A stretch of 64,000 bases of DNA from Leptolyngbya ohadii IS1 (GTDB lineage: Bacteria > Cyanobacteriota > Cyanobacteriia > Elainellales > Elainellaceae): NCBI RefSeq assembly GCF_002215035.1, contig NZ_NKFP01000006.1, positions 1,314,530-1,378,529 on the forward strand. Direction: 5' to 3'. A program made the position numbers and the translations under genes. Every line of letters starts with the position of its first letter. The stretch's first letter is position 1. The notes beneath the pieces were generated by a model. That model saw nothing but the letters and a program-made list of their open reading frames with translations, made no database searches and had not been told where the DNA came from. Below, in pieces: positions 59,601 to 64,000 of the stretch.

Positions 59601-59648
59601 TTTCGATTCCCTGACCTCGTGATATTTGTCCTGCCGATAATTCGCCAC
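50694..59648 (-). CDS. Non-ribosomal peptide synthetase: C-A-PCP-C-A(MT)-PCP-partial TE
   Basis: A 2984-residue two-module NRPS. C1 spans about residues 27-500 (HHIIFDEWS near 161; note Glu for the usual Gly of HHxxxDG). A1 is about 555-1045 (YIMYTSGSTG, RTGDRARYD, NGKVNHRALP) and PCP1 is about 1060-1110 (GGHSLLATQL). C2 follows (HHIVADGWS near 1336). A2 is about 1685-2700 (YVIYTSGSTGIPKG, ends NGKIDRAS), with an N-methyltransferase inserted after residue 2210 (VLEIGCGTGLV near 2279). PCP2 (GGHSLLATQM) is near 2755. The thioesterase begins near 2880 and reaches its Ser motif GWSFGG, but the following Asp/His part is lost and the frame ends QLQIYLS. By-eye specificity codes are DAFFLGVTFK (branched-chain hydrophobic, tentative) and DAFLIGAIWK (unassigned). 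A leading C domain suggests an acylated or upstream-loaded N-terminus. Product: a peptide with an N-methylated second residue. Confidence 0.92.
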   Translation of the reverse strand: MANYRQDKYHEVRESKIRESIEEEVLVFPASFAQQRLWFIEQLIPGTASYIIPILLRLTGNLNRSALQQSLEAIVRRHEVLRTTFDVVNGQLVQVVHDFRSGEAASRPIEVDLPIAICAEELALQQIRQITQQPFDLSRGALFRLRLWQIGETDHLLLIALHHIIFDEWSSGVLIRELGEFYAAGVSQGLQGERLSILPEMPVQYGDFAHWQRQWLQGNLLKMQLDYWRQQLRDLSPLNLSAIASVNRLSKRLPDDSLKNLSEHSSDDLSDHSSDHSPNKTSNHSKIQNHEGASQLIELPQNLLDRLEELSQTAGVTLFMTLLAAFQTLLHRYTGQTDIAIGSPIANRHRSELEGLIGFLVNSLVLRSDLSDDPPFRVLLDRVREVTLAAYDHQDLPFEKLVEELQPVRSLHQNPLFQVVFALQNTPMSQLELPGLTLSPVAFETETTRFDLELYLWKCDGDFRSLWGKGWQRSDGLRGVMVYNRNLFDEAAIARLRQQFQYLLEGIVAQPETRLSALPLMAQAEQQRILDRQIQSNYLHSYLQDLSVARLFEIQAHQQLQQIALQFGQHQFTYGELNYGSNQLARYLTKLGIRSGMRVGIGLGQSAETIAAMLAVLKVGAAYVPLDPDYPLERLRFMIEDAELTIILTDSRSQHLLQDALGRKSRAIYLDQEWETIAQQSGENLGNPTANDQPAYIMYTSGSTGTPKGVIVPHRAIGRLVCHPDYVQLQPGVRIAQAANLAFDAATFEVWGALLNGGCLVGIDREMLLSPADFTQEIQQQQIEVMFLTTALLNQTVSQIPDAFRSLTYLLFGGEAANPDRIRTILQQGKPQHLIHVYGPTENTTFSTWYEVENVPENDTTIPIGQAIANTQVYVLDTSLMPVPLGVIGEIYLGGNGLAQGYLNQPQLTAERFVHHPVNQQRLYRTGDRARYDAKGNLEFLGRTDHQVKVRGFRIELGEIEAILTQHPDIETAVVTVREGEAERQLIAYLVPKAGRQSQLTETELRQFLKTQLPAYLLPAAFVMLDSLPLTPNGKVNHRALPSPIFNVIPPILPAALPTTSLEQSLVHLWQQLLGRTVGIHDNFFELGGHSLLATQLVSRLRDRFQVEIPLREVFEFPTIAALAARIEAIAPQFLYSQHSDSQHSDSQHSNPEDLLHRSLAALSAPTTSRNRHRQIARIEQPQQTTTFPLSFAQQRLWFLYQLSPDNPFYNVTAAIRLTGAINPDLLERSFHEIIRRHAALRTTFAIVDGEPVQVISPDANISANIPLSTIDLRSLLQGTRDTVPGALRDRDRIIQQFTAAEFQRPFNLAIDLPLRVTLLQVSEQADQSEAILLLTLHHIVADGWSLGVLIRELAELYEAGMEGRAAELAPLPIQYGDFACWQRQWLQGDVLEKQLAYWRSQLQEVSRLDLPIDYPRPAVQTYRGAAVPLQFSPQLTEAIEDLCQQEGVSLFMTLLAAFQTLMHRYTGQTDIAIGSPIANRHRSELEGLIGFFVNSLVMRSNLSGNPTFRELLMQVRNVALEAYQHQDLPFEKLVEELDPERDLSGNPLFQVAFALQNAPMQPLELPGIQLTPLPLEPQTTRFDLEVHLWEPTHGLRSLWQSEAGLSGFIAYSTDLFDRSTIERLVGHFQTLLENIVANPDARLSDLPLLMSAERQQLLTDWNQTELEFSSDRGAFLEQYRLAPLEPYRGFHGLFEQQVQKFPDKIAIVTEFTSLSYAEVNAKADRLAHTLRQLGIQQNELAGLCTDRSADWLIGILGILKAGAAYVPIDPGYPSDRIAFILGDTQMKVLLTQSGLVEGLPESNVEMICLDRSIDSTEEPLFNSPVVRPPSPPSIFSAPEERVRGTEPSQAVLLQQKNSPVQNPPSLLKSGNLRIGDLGGFQDLSDTTVLPNPDSLAYVIYTSGSTGIPKGVMLTHRGLCNVVAAQHQLLGLSDRSPELPSNIRVLQFSSISFDASVFEMALAIGSGGTLYIPPKAARMPGTDLIHYLQEQAITHALLTPAVLAVLPAADLPDLKTLITGGEACPSAVIDRWAVDRRFFNAYGPTETTIWATAAELRPGDEPLIGRPVANTQVYVLDSQLQPVPIGIMGELYIGGAGVARGYLNRPDLAERFISSPFHPGQQLYRTGDWVRYRANGNLEFCGRSDDQIKIRGFRVEPGEIEAILQRHPAIREAIVLPVGKASQDKQLIAYFSLNHPIHNLPSLLEIDTSQANETLQAQQVGQWQKLYNQTYSPQTHQQFDPTFNITGWNSSYTGKPIPAEQMREWLDDRVQQILALQPKRVLEIGCGTGLVLFQIAPHCEVYYGSDFSAVSLETVQQQVDRLSLSQVKLLERSATDFRGIESATFDVVILNSVVQYFPSVDYLLEVIAGAVQSVRPGGAIFLGDVRSLPLLTAFHAEVQLFQAEGTTERTLLQQQVERSRFEESELAIDPAFFTALRQRFPGIQRVEIRLAKGHHRNEMNQFRYSVVLHLEGNNLNENEDRSPSQSIQWINWKTQKLMVSEVKKYLLEHQPDRFGIKNIANDRVYDALRTTEWLYRKASPKTVEQFRKTLQNLEKNATAPQDWWELETILPYRIEINWAIDRSSGDYDVAFIRHGSMADIEFAIESLIDSQSLIDSQSLIDSLTDIPVDFATHQSDHAFQNFPWHHYTNNPLQSQIARQIIPALRTHLRQTLPDYMIPAAFTPLETLPLNANGKIDRASLQQQNPYPAPSSQPTDDHLDSSGSTSHTATELALLDIWKELLRQPDADPSNSFFELGGHSLLATQMTSRIRDRFNVELPLRCVFETPTIAQLAPIIDELRHQSLTHAQNITRLDRSTYRRRQSNLSETGFIGSSENDLTSHSQEADTPSHYSDRPPFNKPKNNWSPLVPLTIHKMISSRTTSSQTASSQRSPFFCVHPIFGVVFPYLELAQLLETDFAIPRSFYGLQPLGLDGKQLPFNRIPEMAAYYINAIRTVQPHGPYFLGGWSFGGLVAYEMAQQLQIYLS
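53995..54190. repeat. Intergenic-type repeats inserted in frame in the NRPS A2 domain
   Basis: Within the coding sequence, between the A2 core and YVIYTSGSTG, about 60-65 extra residues (about 1820-1886) are rich in Pro/Ser (VVRPPSPPS, PPSLLKSG). On the coding strand the DNA reads GTTCGCCCCCCTAGCCCCCC, then GGGGAACCGAGCC, then CCCCCGTT and GGGGATTTAGGAGGC. These are the same repeat families found between genes at 22041-22068 and 40120-40164. The frame is kept and no stop arises. Confidence 0.85.
56196..56240. repeat. 15-bp tandem repeat in the NRPS inter-module linker
   Basis: AGAGTGTTGGGAATC is repeated three times, encoding QHSDS units on the minus strand between PCP1 and C2. The period is a multiple of three, so the frame survives copy-number change. 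Confidence 0.85.
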
Positions 59649-59825
59649 GCAGCCACCTGATTGACCTCACTTTGTTTTAAGGGAAAACGGATGTGAAAGA
59701 TTATGCTTTGAGATAGATTGACAGGGCGATCGATGTGTTTTTTTGCTGCAATTGAGTGCAGTTTCTTTGTAACGATTCATATTCTGCAATCCGTCTCCTT
59801 TTCCTCCCTGCGATTTTTTAAGTAT

Positions 59826-61217
59826 CTACCAGGGATTGCCAATCATCGTAAATCCAGCCCAGTAGTACGGATGGGAGAGATCAACATCCACTAAATCAGT
59901 GACGGTTTCCGGCAGTTGAACCTCGCGCAGGGTGCGCTGGATTGAAGGGCTGTTGAGCGAAAGCTTTTTACTCAGCATCGCAACCTGGGTCTGGCGCAGA
60001 GCTTCGGTTTTAGTGGGTGCCGTCTTCAAATTTTGATAGAAATTAGACATAACAACCACCGTCGCTGCATCGGAAATTGACCAGAGCGTAGCCAGTGCCG
60101 CCTTTGCCCCCGACTGTACCGCCAGTCCCGCAAATCCCAGTTCGGCATTGAGATCCCCCATCGCAGTCCGGCAGGCACTTAAAACGAGAAGCTGCACGAT
60201 CGGCTGTCTCAGATCCAGTTTGCTCAGTTGATCCAGGGCAAGCGGCTGATCCCAAAACTGAATAAACGAATTCTGCACCGCGCCGGGCGTGAATGCCGCA
60301 TGGGTCGCTAGATGCACAATGCCAAAAGGATAGCTGTCTCGCTGCTGACGCAGTTGGTCAACCGTGAACCGATCGTTGAGAAAAACCTCGCCCTGCCAGA
60401 TTTGGGCGATCGCAGAGAGTTCTACCGGAACCGCCGGGAGGGGCAGCTGGTTTTGAAATTCTGATGCTCCCATTGCCAGCACTCTCAGTCCCCGCAAACG
60501 CGCCGGATTCTGGTCAAGCAAATTGAATGCCGGAATGACACTGACGCCATACTGCTCCACTAAAAACTGGCGACCATTGTGCAGCGCAGCCATCGGTAGG
60601 CTTCTTAATCCCCCGCCCAGGCAAAAGATCAGGTGATTAATCTTTTGTTGCTCTAAGGCAGGGTTTAGCGGCTCAATAATCCACTGGTAGAGCTGCTGTG
60701 CAGCAGGCAAATACTGCGGTTCTGGGGAAATCGTATTGACCAAGCCTGCTCGAAACGATCGAAATGTGTTCGCTAATGCTTCCGGTGATTCAAGCTTTAC
60801 ACGGTGATGAACCAGTTCCCCGTTTGGCAACAGCAGGATGACCTCAAGCTGCTCACGGATGGCAATTGCATAAATGAGAGCCGATCGCCGACCCGTCAGC
60901 GTTTGAATGCGCGACAGACTCTGGGCAATTTGATCAGGCGTCAGGAGTGTGCTTCTTAGCCTCTGCTGATAGTACTGGTCAAACTGCTGCTTCCAACCAA
61001 TTTCAAGCTGCTGCACGGCATCTGCCACATTACCCTGGTCGAGCGTTGCCTGAAATCGCTCTGGATTAAACTGAAGGGCAGAGAGCGAAAAATCGGGGAC
61101 GGATTGGGATGGCGGGGGTTGACTCGTAACCGGATATAGGGGGAGCAGCACACAGGCGATCGTCAGCATGACCCATAAACCAAAGCGCCATACACGAAAG
61201 CGAAGGATCTTGTTCAT
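59826..61217 (-). CDS. CHAT-domain caspase-like peptidase, exported
   Basis: A 463-residue protein. Residues about 10-32 form a signal/anchor helix. A helical region with QIAQSLSRIQTLTGRRSA follows, then a CHAT (caspase HetF-associated with TPRs) domain from about 195 to 463. The catalytic His is in HLATHAAF (about 304) and Cys in LSACRTAMGD (about 343), both intact. The end HPYYWAGFTMIGNPW is typical. No TPR repeats are evident, so it is a short CHAT form. It lies upstream of the NRPS gene on the same strand, with a 177-bp gap; co-transcription is possible and the functional link is untested. Confidence 0.85.
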   Translation of the reverse strand: MNKILRFRVWRFGLWVMLTIACVLLPLYPVTSQPPPSQSVPDFSLSALQFNPERFQATLDQGNVADAVQQLEIGWKQQFDQYYQQRLRSTLLTPDQIAQSLSRIQTLTGRRSALIYAIAIREQLEVILLLPNGELVHHRVKLESPEALANTFRSFRAGLVNTISPEPQYLPAAQQLYQWIIEPLNPALEQQKINHLIFCLGGGLRSLPMAALHNGRQFLVEQYGVSVIPAFNLLDQNPARLRGLRVLAMGASEFQNQLPLPAVPVELSAIAQIWQGEVFLNDRFTVDQLRQQRDSYPFGIVHLATHAAFTPGAVQNSFIQFWDQPLALDQLSKLDLRQPIVQLLVLSACRTAMGDLNAELGFAGLAVQSGAKAALATLWSISDAATVVVMSNFYQNLKTAPTKTEALRQTQVAMLSKKLSLNSPSIQRTLREVQLPETVTDLVDVDLSHPYYWAGFTMIGNPW

Positions 61218-61532
61218 CGCACCTCTGCACCGGATTTTCCTGATTTTTAACCAACGTTTCTAGTCAACACTCCGAATTAACGTTCTGGATCACCGTTCTG
61301 AGCTACTGGTCTAAACTATTGGTCCGAACTATTGGTCCGAACTATTGGTCCGAACTATTGGTCTGAACCATTGGTCTGAAGCAACATGCATCACCGCATC
61401 AATCATCCGGACTTGCTTTCCTTTGATTTACTTCCCTCTTAGGATACAGCAGCCCATCAACCGTGGCTCATAGGATGAGACGCAAACTCCCGCATTCCCC
61501 CATTCCTTCACAGAACCTACCTGCTTGAAAGA
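61218..61532. repeat. Spacer with 13-bp tandem repeat
   Basis: About six copies of a 13-bp unit (GGTCCGAACTATT, three perfect copies, flanked by variants) occupy about 61308-61380. No gene or terminator was seen in the other parts of the 315-bp spacer. Confidence 0.85.
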
Positions 61533-61715
61533 TTATTCCTTCTCAGGCTGATTCAGTTCCTCGGCGGTTTGTTCTGACATCTGCATAATCTCGTTAATGC
61601 GACCGGGCGTCATTCCTTCATCAACAGCGTCAATTTGCTGCTGTAAGCTTTGCAGTTCGCGATCGATTTTCTGTGCCTGTTCCTGGGCATTCTCTTTCTC
61701 GTTCTTTTCGTTCAT
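61533..61715 (-). CDS. Small acidic coiled-coil hypothetical protein
   Basis: A 60-residue protein, MNEKNEKENAQEQAQKIDRE and onward, highly charged and helical, with a late TPGRINEIMQMSEQTAEEL. No family is recognised. The ATG at 61715 follows AGAGGAGGCTACAACG, a very strong ribosome site, and the longer start at 61754 is rejected. The site is doubled by a 14-bp tandem repeat (AAAGAGGAGGCTAC twice). Confidence 0.7.
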   Translation of the reverse strand: MNEKNEKENAQEQAQKIDRELQSLQQQIDAVDEGMTPGRINEIMQMSEQTAEELNQPEKE

Positions 61716-61763
61716 CGTTGTAGCCTCCTCTTTGTAGCCTCCTCTTTGACCCAATCCACTCTA

Positions 61764-61798
61764 AAAAAATCCGACCAAGGATCACCTCCCTCGTCGGA
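61764..61798 (-). terminator. Intrinsic terminator downstream of fruA
   Basis: On the minus strand TCCGAC and GTCGGA (61793-61798 and 61770-61775) pair around a 17-nt loop and are followed by about seven T (61764-61769 read as A on the plus strand). It lies 58-90 bp after the fruA stop. Confidence 0.82.
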
Positions 61799-61840
61799 CA
61801 TTTATTCTCGTGCATTTATTCTCGTGCATTTATTCTCGTG
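61799..61840. repeat. 14-bp perfect tandem repeat
   Basis: CATTTATTCTCGTG occurs three times without change between fruA and its terminator. It is another example of the short tandem repeats typical of the spacers in this window. Confidence 0.9.
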
Positions 61841-61855
61841 CAGGCTTGTTAAGCC

Positions 61856-63727
61856 CTAGCGAACCAGCGGTACAACTTTCCGTTCTTCGGCTGCTTCGGA
61901 CGATCGGGTTTGGGGCTGCATCCGCTTCAGTTGGGTGACGACCAAGGCGGTGACAAGCGTGCCGATCGCAATGGCGACGACGTACATTCCACCGTTCGTA
62001 ATCGCGTTGGGGATTGCCAGGACGAAGATGCCGCCATGAGGCGCACGCAGGGTACAGCCAAACAGCATAGACAGGGCACCCGCCACGGCTGATCCGGCGA
62101 TGCAGGCAGGGATGACGCGGAACGGATCTTTGGCGGCAAAGGGAATCGCGCCTTCGGTAATGAAGGAAATTCCCAGGACGGAGGCAACTTTTCCGGCTTC
62201 CTGCTCATCCCGATCGAACCGCCGTTTGGCGATCAGCGTTGCCAGTGCCAGTCCGAGGGGAGGGGTCATTCCGGCTGCCATGACTGCCGCCATCGGGGCG
62301 AAGACGTTGCTCGCTAGCAGACCGACGGCAAAGGTGTAAGCAGCTTTGTTCACCGGACCTCCCATATCCACTGCCATCATGCCGCCCAGGATCAAGCCCA
62401 GAATCACGGCGTTGGTTTGTCCCATGTTTTGCAGGAAGGCGGTCAAGCCGTCCAGAATTGCCTTAACGGGTGCACCAAACACATAGACCAGCAGCAAGCC
62501 CACTACCAGCGTCGAGAGCAGGGGAATCACCAGCACGGGTTTCAAGCCCTCCAGATTTTGCGGCAGGTTGATTTTGTCCCGCACAAACTTAGCCACATAG
62601 CCCGCCAGATAGCCGGAAAGAATCCCGCCCAGGAAGCCCATGCCCAGATTCGAGGCAAGCATCCCGCCAATTAAACCAGGAGCCAAACCGGGACGATCGG
62701 CGATCGAGAAAGCAATAAAGCCCGACAGCACCGGGACAATCAGCGCAAAGGCAGACTTACCGCCAATTTGCATCAGCGCATCCCCGATCGATCCGGGTTG
62801 TGGCTCCAAGCCAAACACAAAAGACAGCGCAATAATCAGACCGCCCGCGACGATGATCGGCAGCATATAGGATACGCCCGTCAGCAGGTGCTTATAGGGA
62901 CCCGATCGCCGTGCCGCCTGATCTGCCTTTGCCTGCCGCACCGATGCCAGATAGTTTTCTTCGCCGTCTACGCCGCCATTGACGCTACTGCGCGGATCGG
63001 GCTGTGCCAGAGCGGACTGGATCACGCCTGACCCGTTTCGCATCGCATCGTTCGTGGAGGTTTCGTAGAGCCGTTTGCCCCGGAAACGAGACGTATCAAC
63101 GTGGGTATCCGCTGCAATCACGACCGCATCAGCCCGATCGATTTCTTCGGGGGTGAGCTGGTTTTCTGCCCCGACCGATCCCTGGGTTTCTACTTTGATG
63201 TCGTAGCCCAGTGCTTCCGCGCCTTTTCGCAGTGCCTCTGCCGCCATAAAGGTGTGGGCAATTCCGGTGGGACAAGAGGTGATGCCTACCAGGAATCTGG
63301 AGCCAGCATTGCTAGAATCTGCGCGGGTTGAAGCCGACCCGCCTGCGGCAGCGTGAAACGATTGCCCTGATGCTCCAGTGGACGATCCAGCTGATGTTCC
63401 GGCGGACTGCTCCTGTGCCTGCATCACTGCCAGTTCCACCACGCGGCGCGTATCGCGGATTGCCGTACTCGTGGACACGGAGTAAAGCGGTTTACCCTGG
63501 AAGCGATCGAGGTTCACATGGATATCTGCGGCAATGATCACCAGATCCGCAGCGGCAATGTCTGCATCCGTTAGCGCATTTCTCACGCCGTCCGAGCCCT
63601 GGGTTTCCACTTTAATGTCGTAGCCCAGCATTTCAGCCGTTTTCCGCAGTGCCTCTGCTGCCATGAGCGTATGGGCAATTCCAGTGGGACAAGCCGTTAC
63701 CGCCACAATTCTTTTTGGTGTCACCAT
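61856..63727 (-). CDS. fruA: Fructose PTS enzyme IIB-IIB-IIC (FruA-type)
   Basis: A 623-residue phosphotransferase system permease. The first IIB domain (1-100) has the phosphorylated Cys in [11 protein letters not shown] (residue 13). A Ser/Gly-rich linker follows, then a second IIB (about 140-240) with Cys in [10 protein letters not shown] (about 151). The IIC domain (about 275-600) is membrane-embedded, starting [18 protein letters not shown], with [13 protein letters not shown] and the hydrophobic C-terminus. The doubled IIB matches Escherichia FruA. It would import fructose as fructose-1-phosphate. It follows a fruK-like gene by 27 bp, forming an operon. No IIA/HPr (FruB) gene is visible within the window; it may lie upstream. 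Confidence 0.93.
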   Translation of the reverse strand: MVTPKRIVAVTACPTGIAHTLMAAEALRKTAEMLGYDIKVETQGSDGVRNALTDADIAAADLVIIAADIHVNLDRFQGKPLYSVSTSTAIRDTRRVVELAVMQAQEQSAGTSAGSSTGASGQSFHAAAGGSASTRADSSNAGSRFLVGITSCPTGIAHTFMAAEALRKGAEALGYDIKVETQGSVGAENQLTPEEIDRADAVVIAADTHVDTSRFRGKRLYETSTNDAMRNGSGVIQSALAQPDPRSSVNGGVDGEENYLASVRQAKADQAARRSGPYKHLLTGVSYMLPIIVAGGLIIALSFVFGLEPQPGSIGDALMQIGGKSAFALIVPVLSGFIAFSIADRPGLAPGLIGGMLASNLGMGFLGGILSGYLAGYVAKFVRDKINLPQNLEGLKPVLVIPLLSTLVVGLLLVYVFGAPVKAILDGLTAFLQNMGQTNAVILGLILGGMMAVDMGGPVNKAAYTFAVGLLASNVFAPMAAVMAAGMTPPLGLALATLIAKRRFDRDEQEAGKVASVLGISFITEGAIPFAAKDPFRVIPACIAGSAVAGALSMLFGCTLRAPHGGIFVLAIPNAITNGGMYVVAIAIGTLVTALVVTQLKRMQPQTRSSEAAEERKVVPLVR

Positions 63728-63754
63728 TGTATTTCCTTTTCCATTCGCGTATTC

Positions 63755-64000
63755 TTAAACACCCTCGACACTCACCTGATCCATAAACGACTCAACAACC
63801 TCCTTCGGCGGAAGACGCGGACCCACCTGGCTTAACGCGCCGATCGAAAAAGCGGTGGCTAATCGGGCACAGTCGGACAGATCAAAATTCCGCAGTTTAG
63901 CCGTCACAAATCCAGATACCATTGCATCCCCTGCGCCCACGGTGCTGATCACGGCAATTTGAGGTGGACGTGCCCACACCGCCGATCCGGTTTCGACAAA
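63755..64000 (-). CDS. fruK: 1-phosphofructokinase, C-terminal part (FruK-type)
   Basis: The C-terminal 81 residues of a PfkB-family kinase. Open frame runs off the window edge at 64000. The catalytic-base and anion-hole motif STVGAGDAMVSGF is clear, followed by LATAFSIGALSQVG. In the neighbourhood of fruA it should phosphorylate fructose-1-phosphate to fructose-1,6-bisphosphate. The GTG at 63979 is an internal codon, not the start. Confidence 0.88.
   Translation of the reverse strand, partial: FVETGSAVWARPPQIAVISTVGAGDAMVSGFVTAKLRNFDLSDCARLATAFSIGALSQVGPRLPPKEVVESFMDQVSVEGV

Overview
The window is chromosomal DNA of a filamentous-type cyanobacterium. Supporting signs are petG, cytM, rpaA, a flavodiiron flv4/flv2 operon, a Tic20-type protein, a manganese mnt transporter, very frequent HIP1 octamers (GCGATCGC and its GCGATC/CGATCG cores), and intergenic short tandem repeats of 8-17 bp. 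The exact genus cannot be read from the sequence.

Layout. 0-3.9 kb: mntC divergent from mntAB, then petG and cytM. 4-7 kb: a gamma-glutamylcyclotransferase-like protein, a sugar-type solute-binding protein and the circadian output regulator RpaA. 7.4-12 kb: the flv4 - sll0218-like - flv2 photoprotection operon. 12.1-15.4 kb: a MarR regulator followed by a CDGSH-like iron-sulfur miniprotein, a type II NADH dehydrogenase and a DODA-type dioxygenase. Three related 18-bp operator-like palindromes suggest that one regulator governs this set. 15.4-18.5 kb: dienelactone hydrolase and ring-opening amidohydrolase genes joined by a foldback palindrome, and a divergent GntR regulator. 18.5-19.7 kb: an ISAs1-like insertion sequence with perfect 18-bp ends and a 10-bp target duplication. 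19.9-29 kb: a copper-chaperone-like protein, a DUF2993 protein, a collapsed glycosyltransferase, a GH57 protein, an acetyltransferase, a bacterial dynamin, a pentapeptide-repeat protein and a CHAD protein. 29-47 kb: mostly housekeeping and redox genes (eno, rpsF, tic20-like, aroC, msrB, dps, an antiporter, a diheme cytochrome). 47.7-59.6 kb: an SLH-domain protein and a 2984-residue NRPS (C-A-PCP-C-A with inserted methyltransferase-PCP-truncated TE). 59.8-64 kb: a CHAT-domain protein, a small acidic protein and a fructose PTS operon (fruK-fruA), which is unusual for a cyanobacterium.

The most striking structural signal is a set of long, nearly perfect inverted duplications with palindromic centres: 16153-16514, 29613-30240, and a triple fold at 48625-50723. 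They come with microhomology deletions and a direct duplication of the CHAD 3' end. The triple fold (A - inverted A - A) is the architecture of a tandem inversion duplication. It is also what foldback chimeras from whole-genome amplification or assembly look like, and the sequence alone cannot separate the two. These events break the amidohydrolase and the NRPS thioesterase, and a related deletion has collapsed the glycosyltransferase. No CRISPR array, rRNA or tRNA was recognised.
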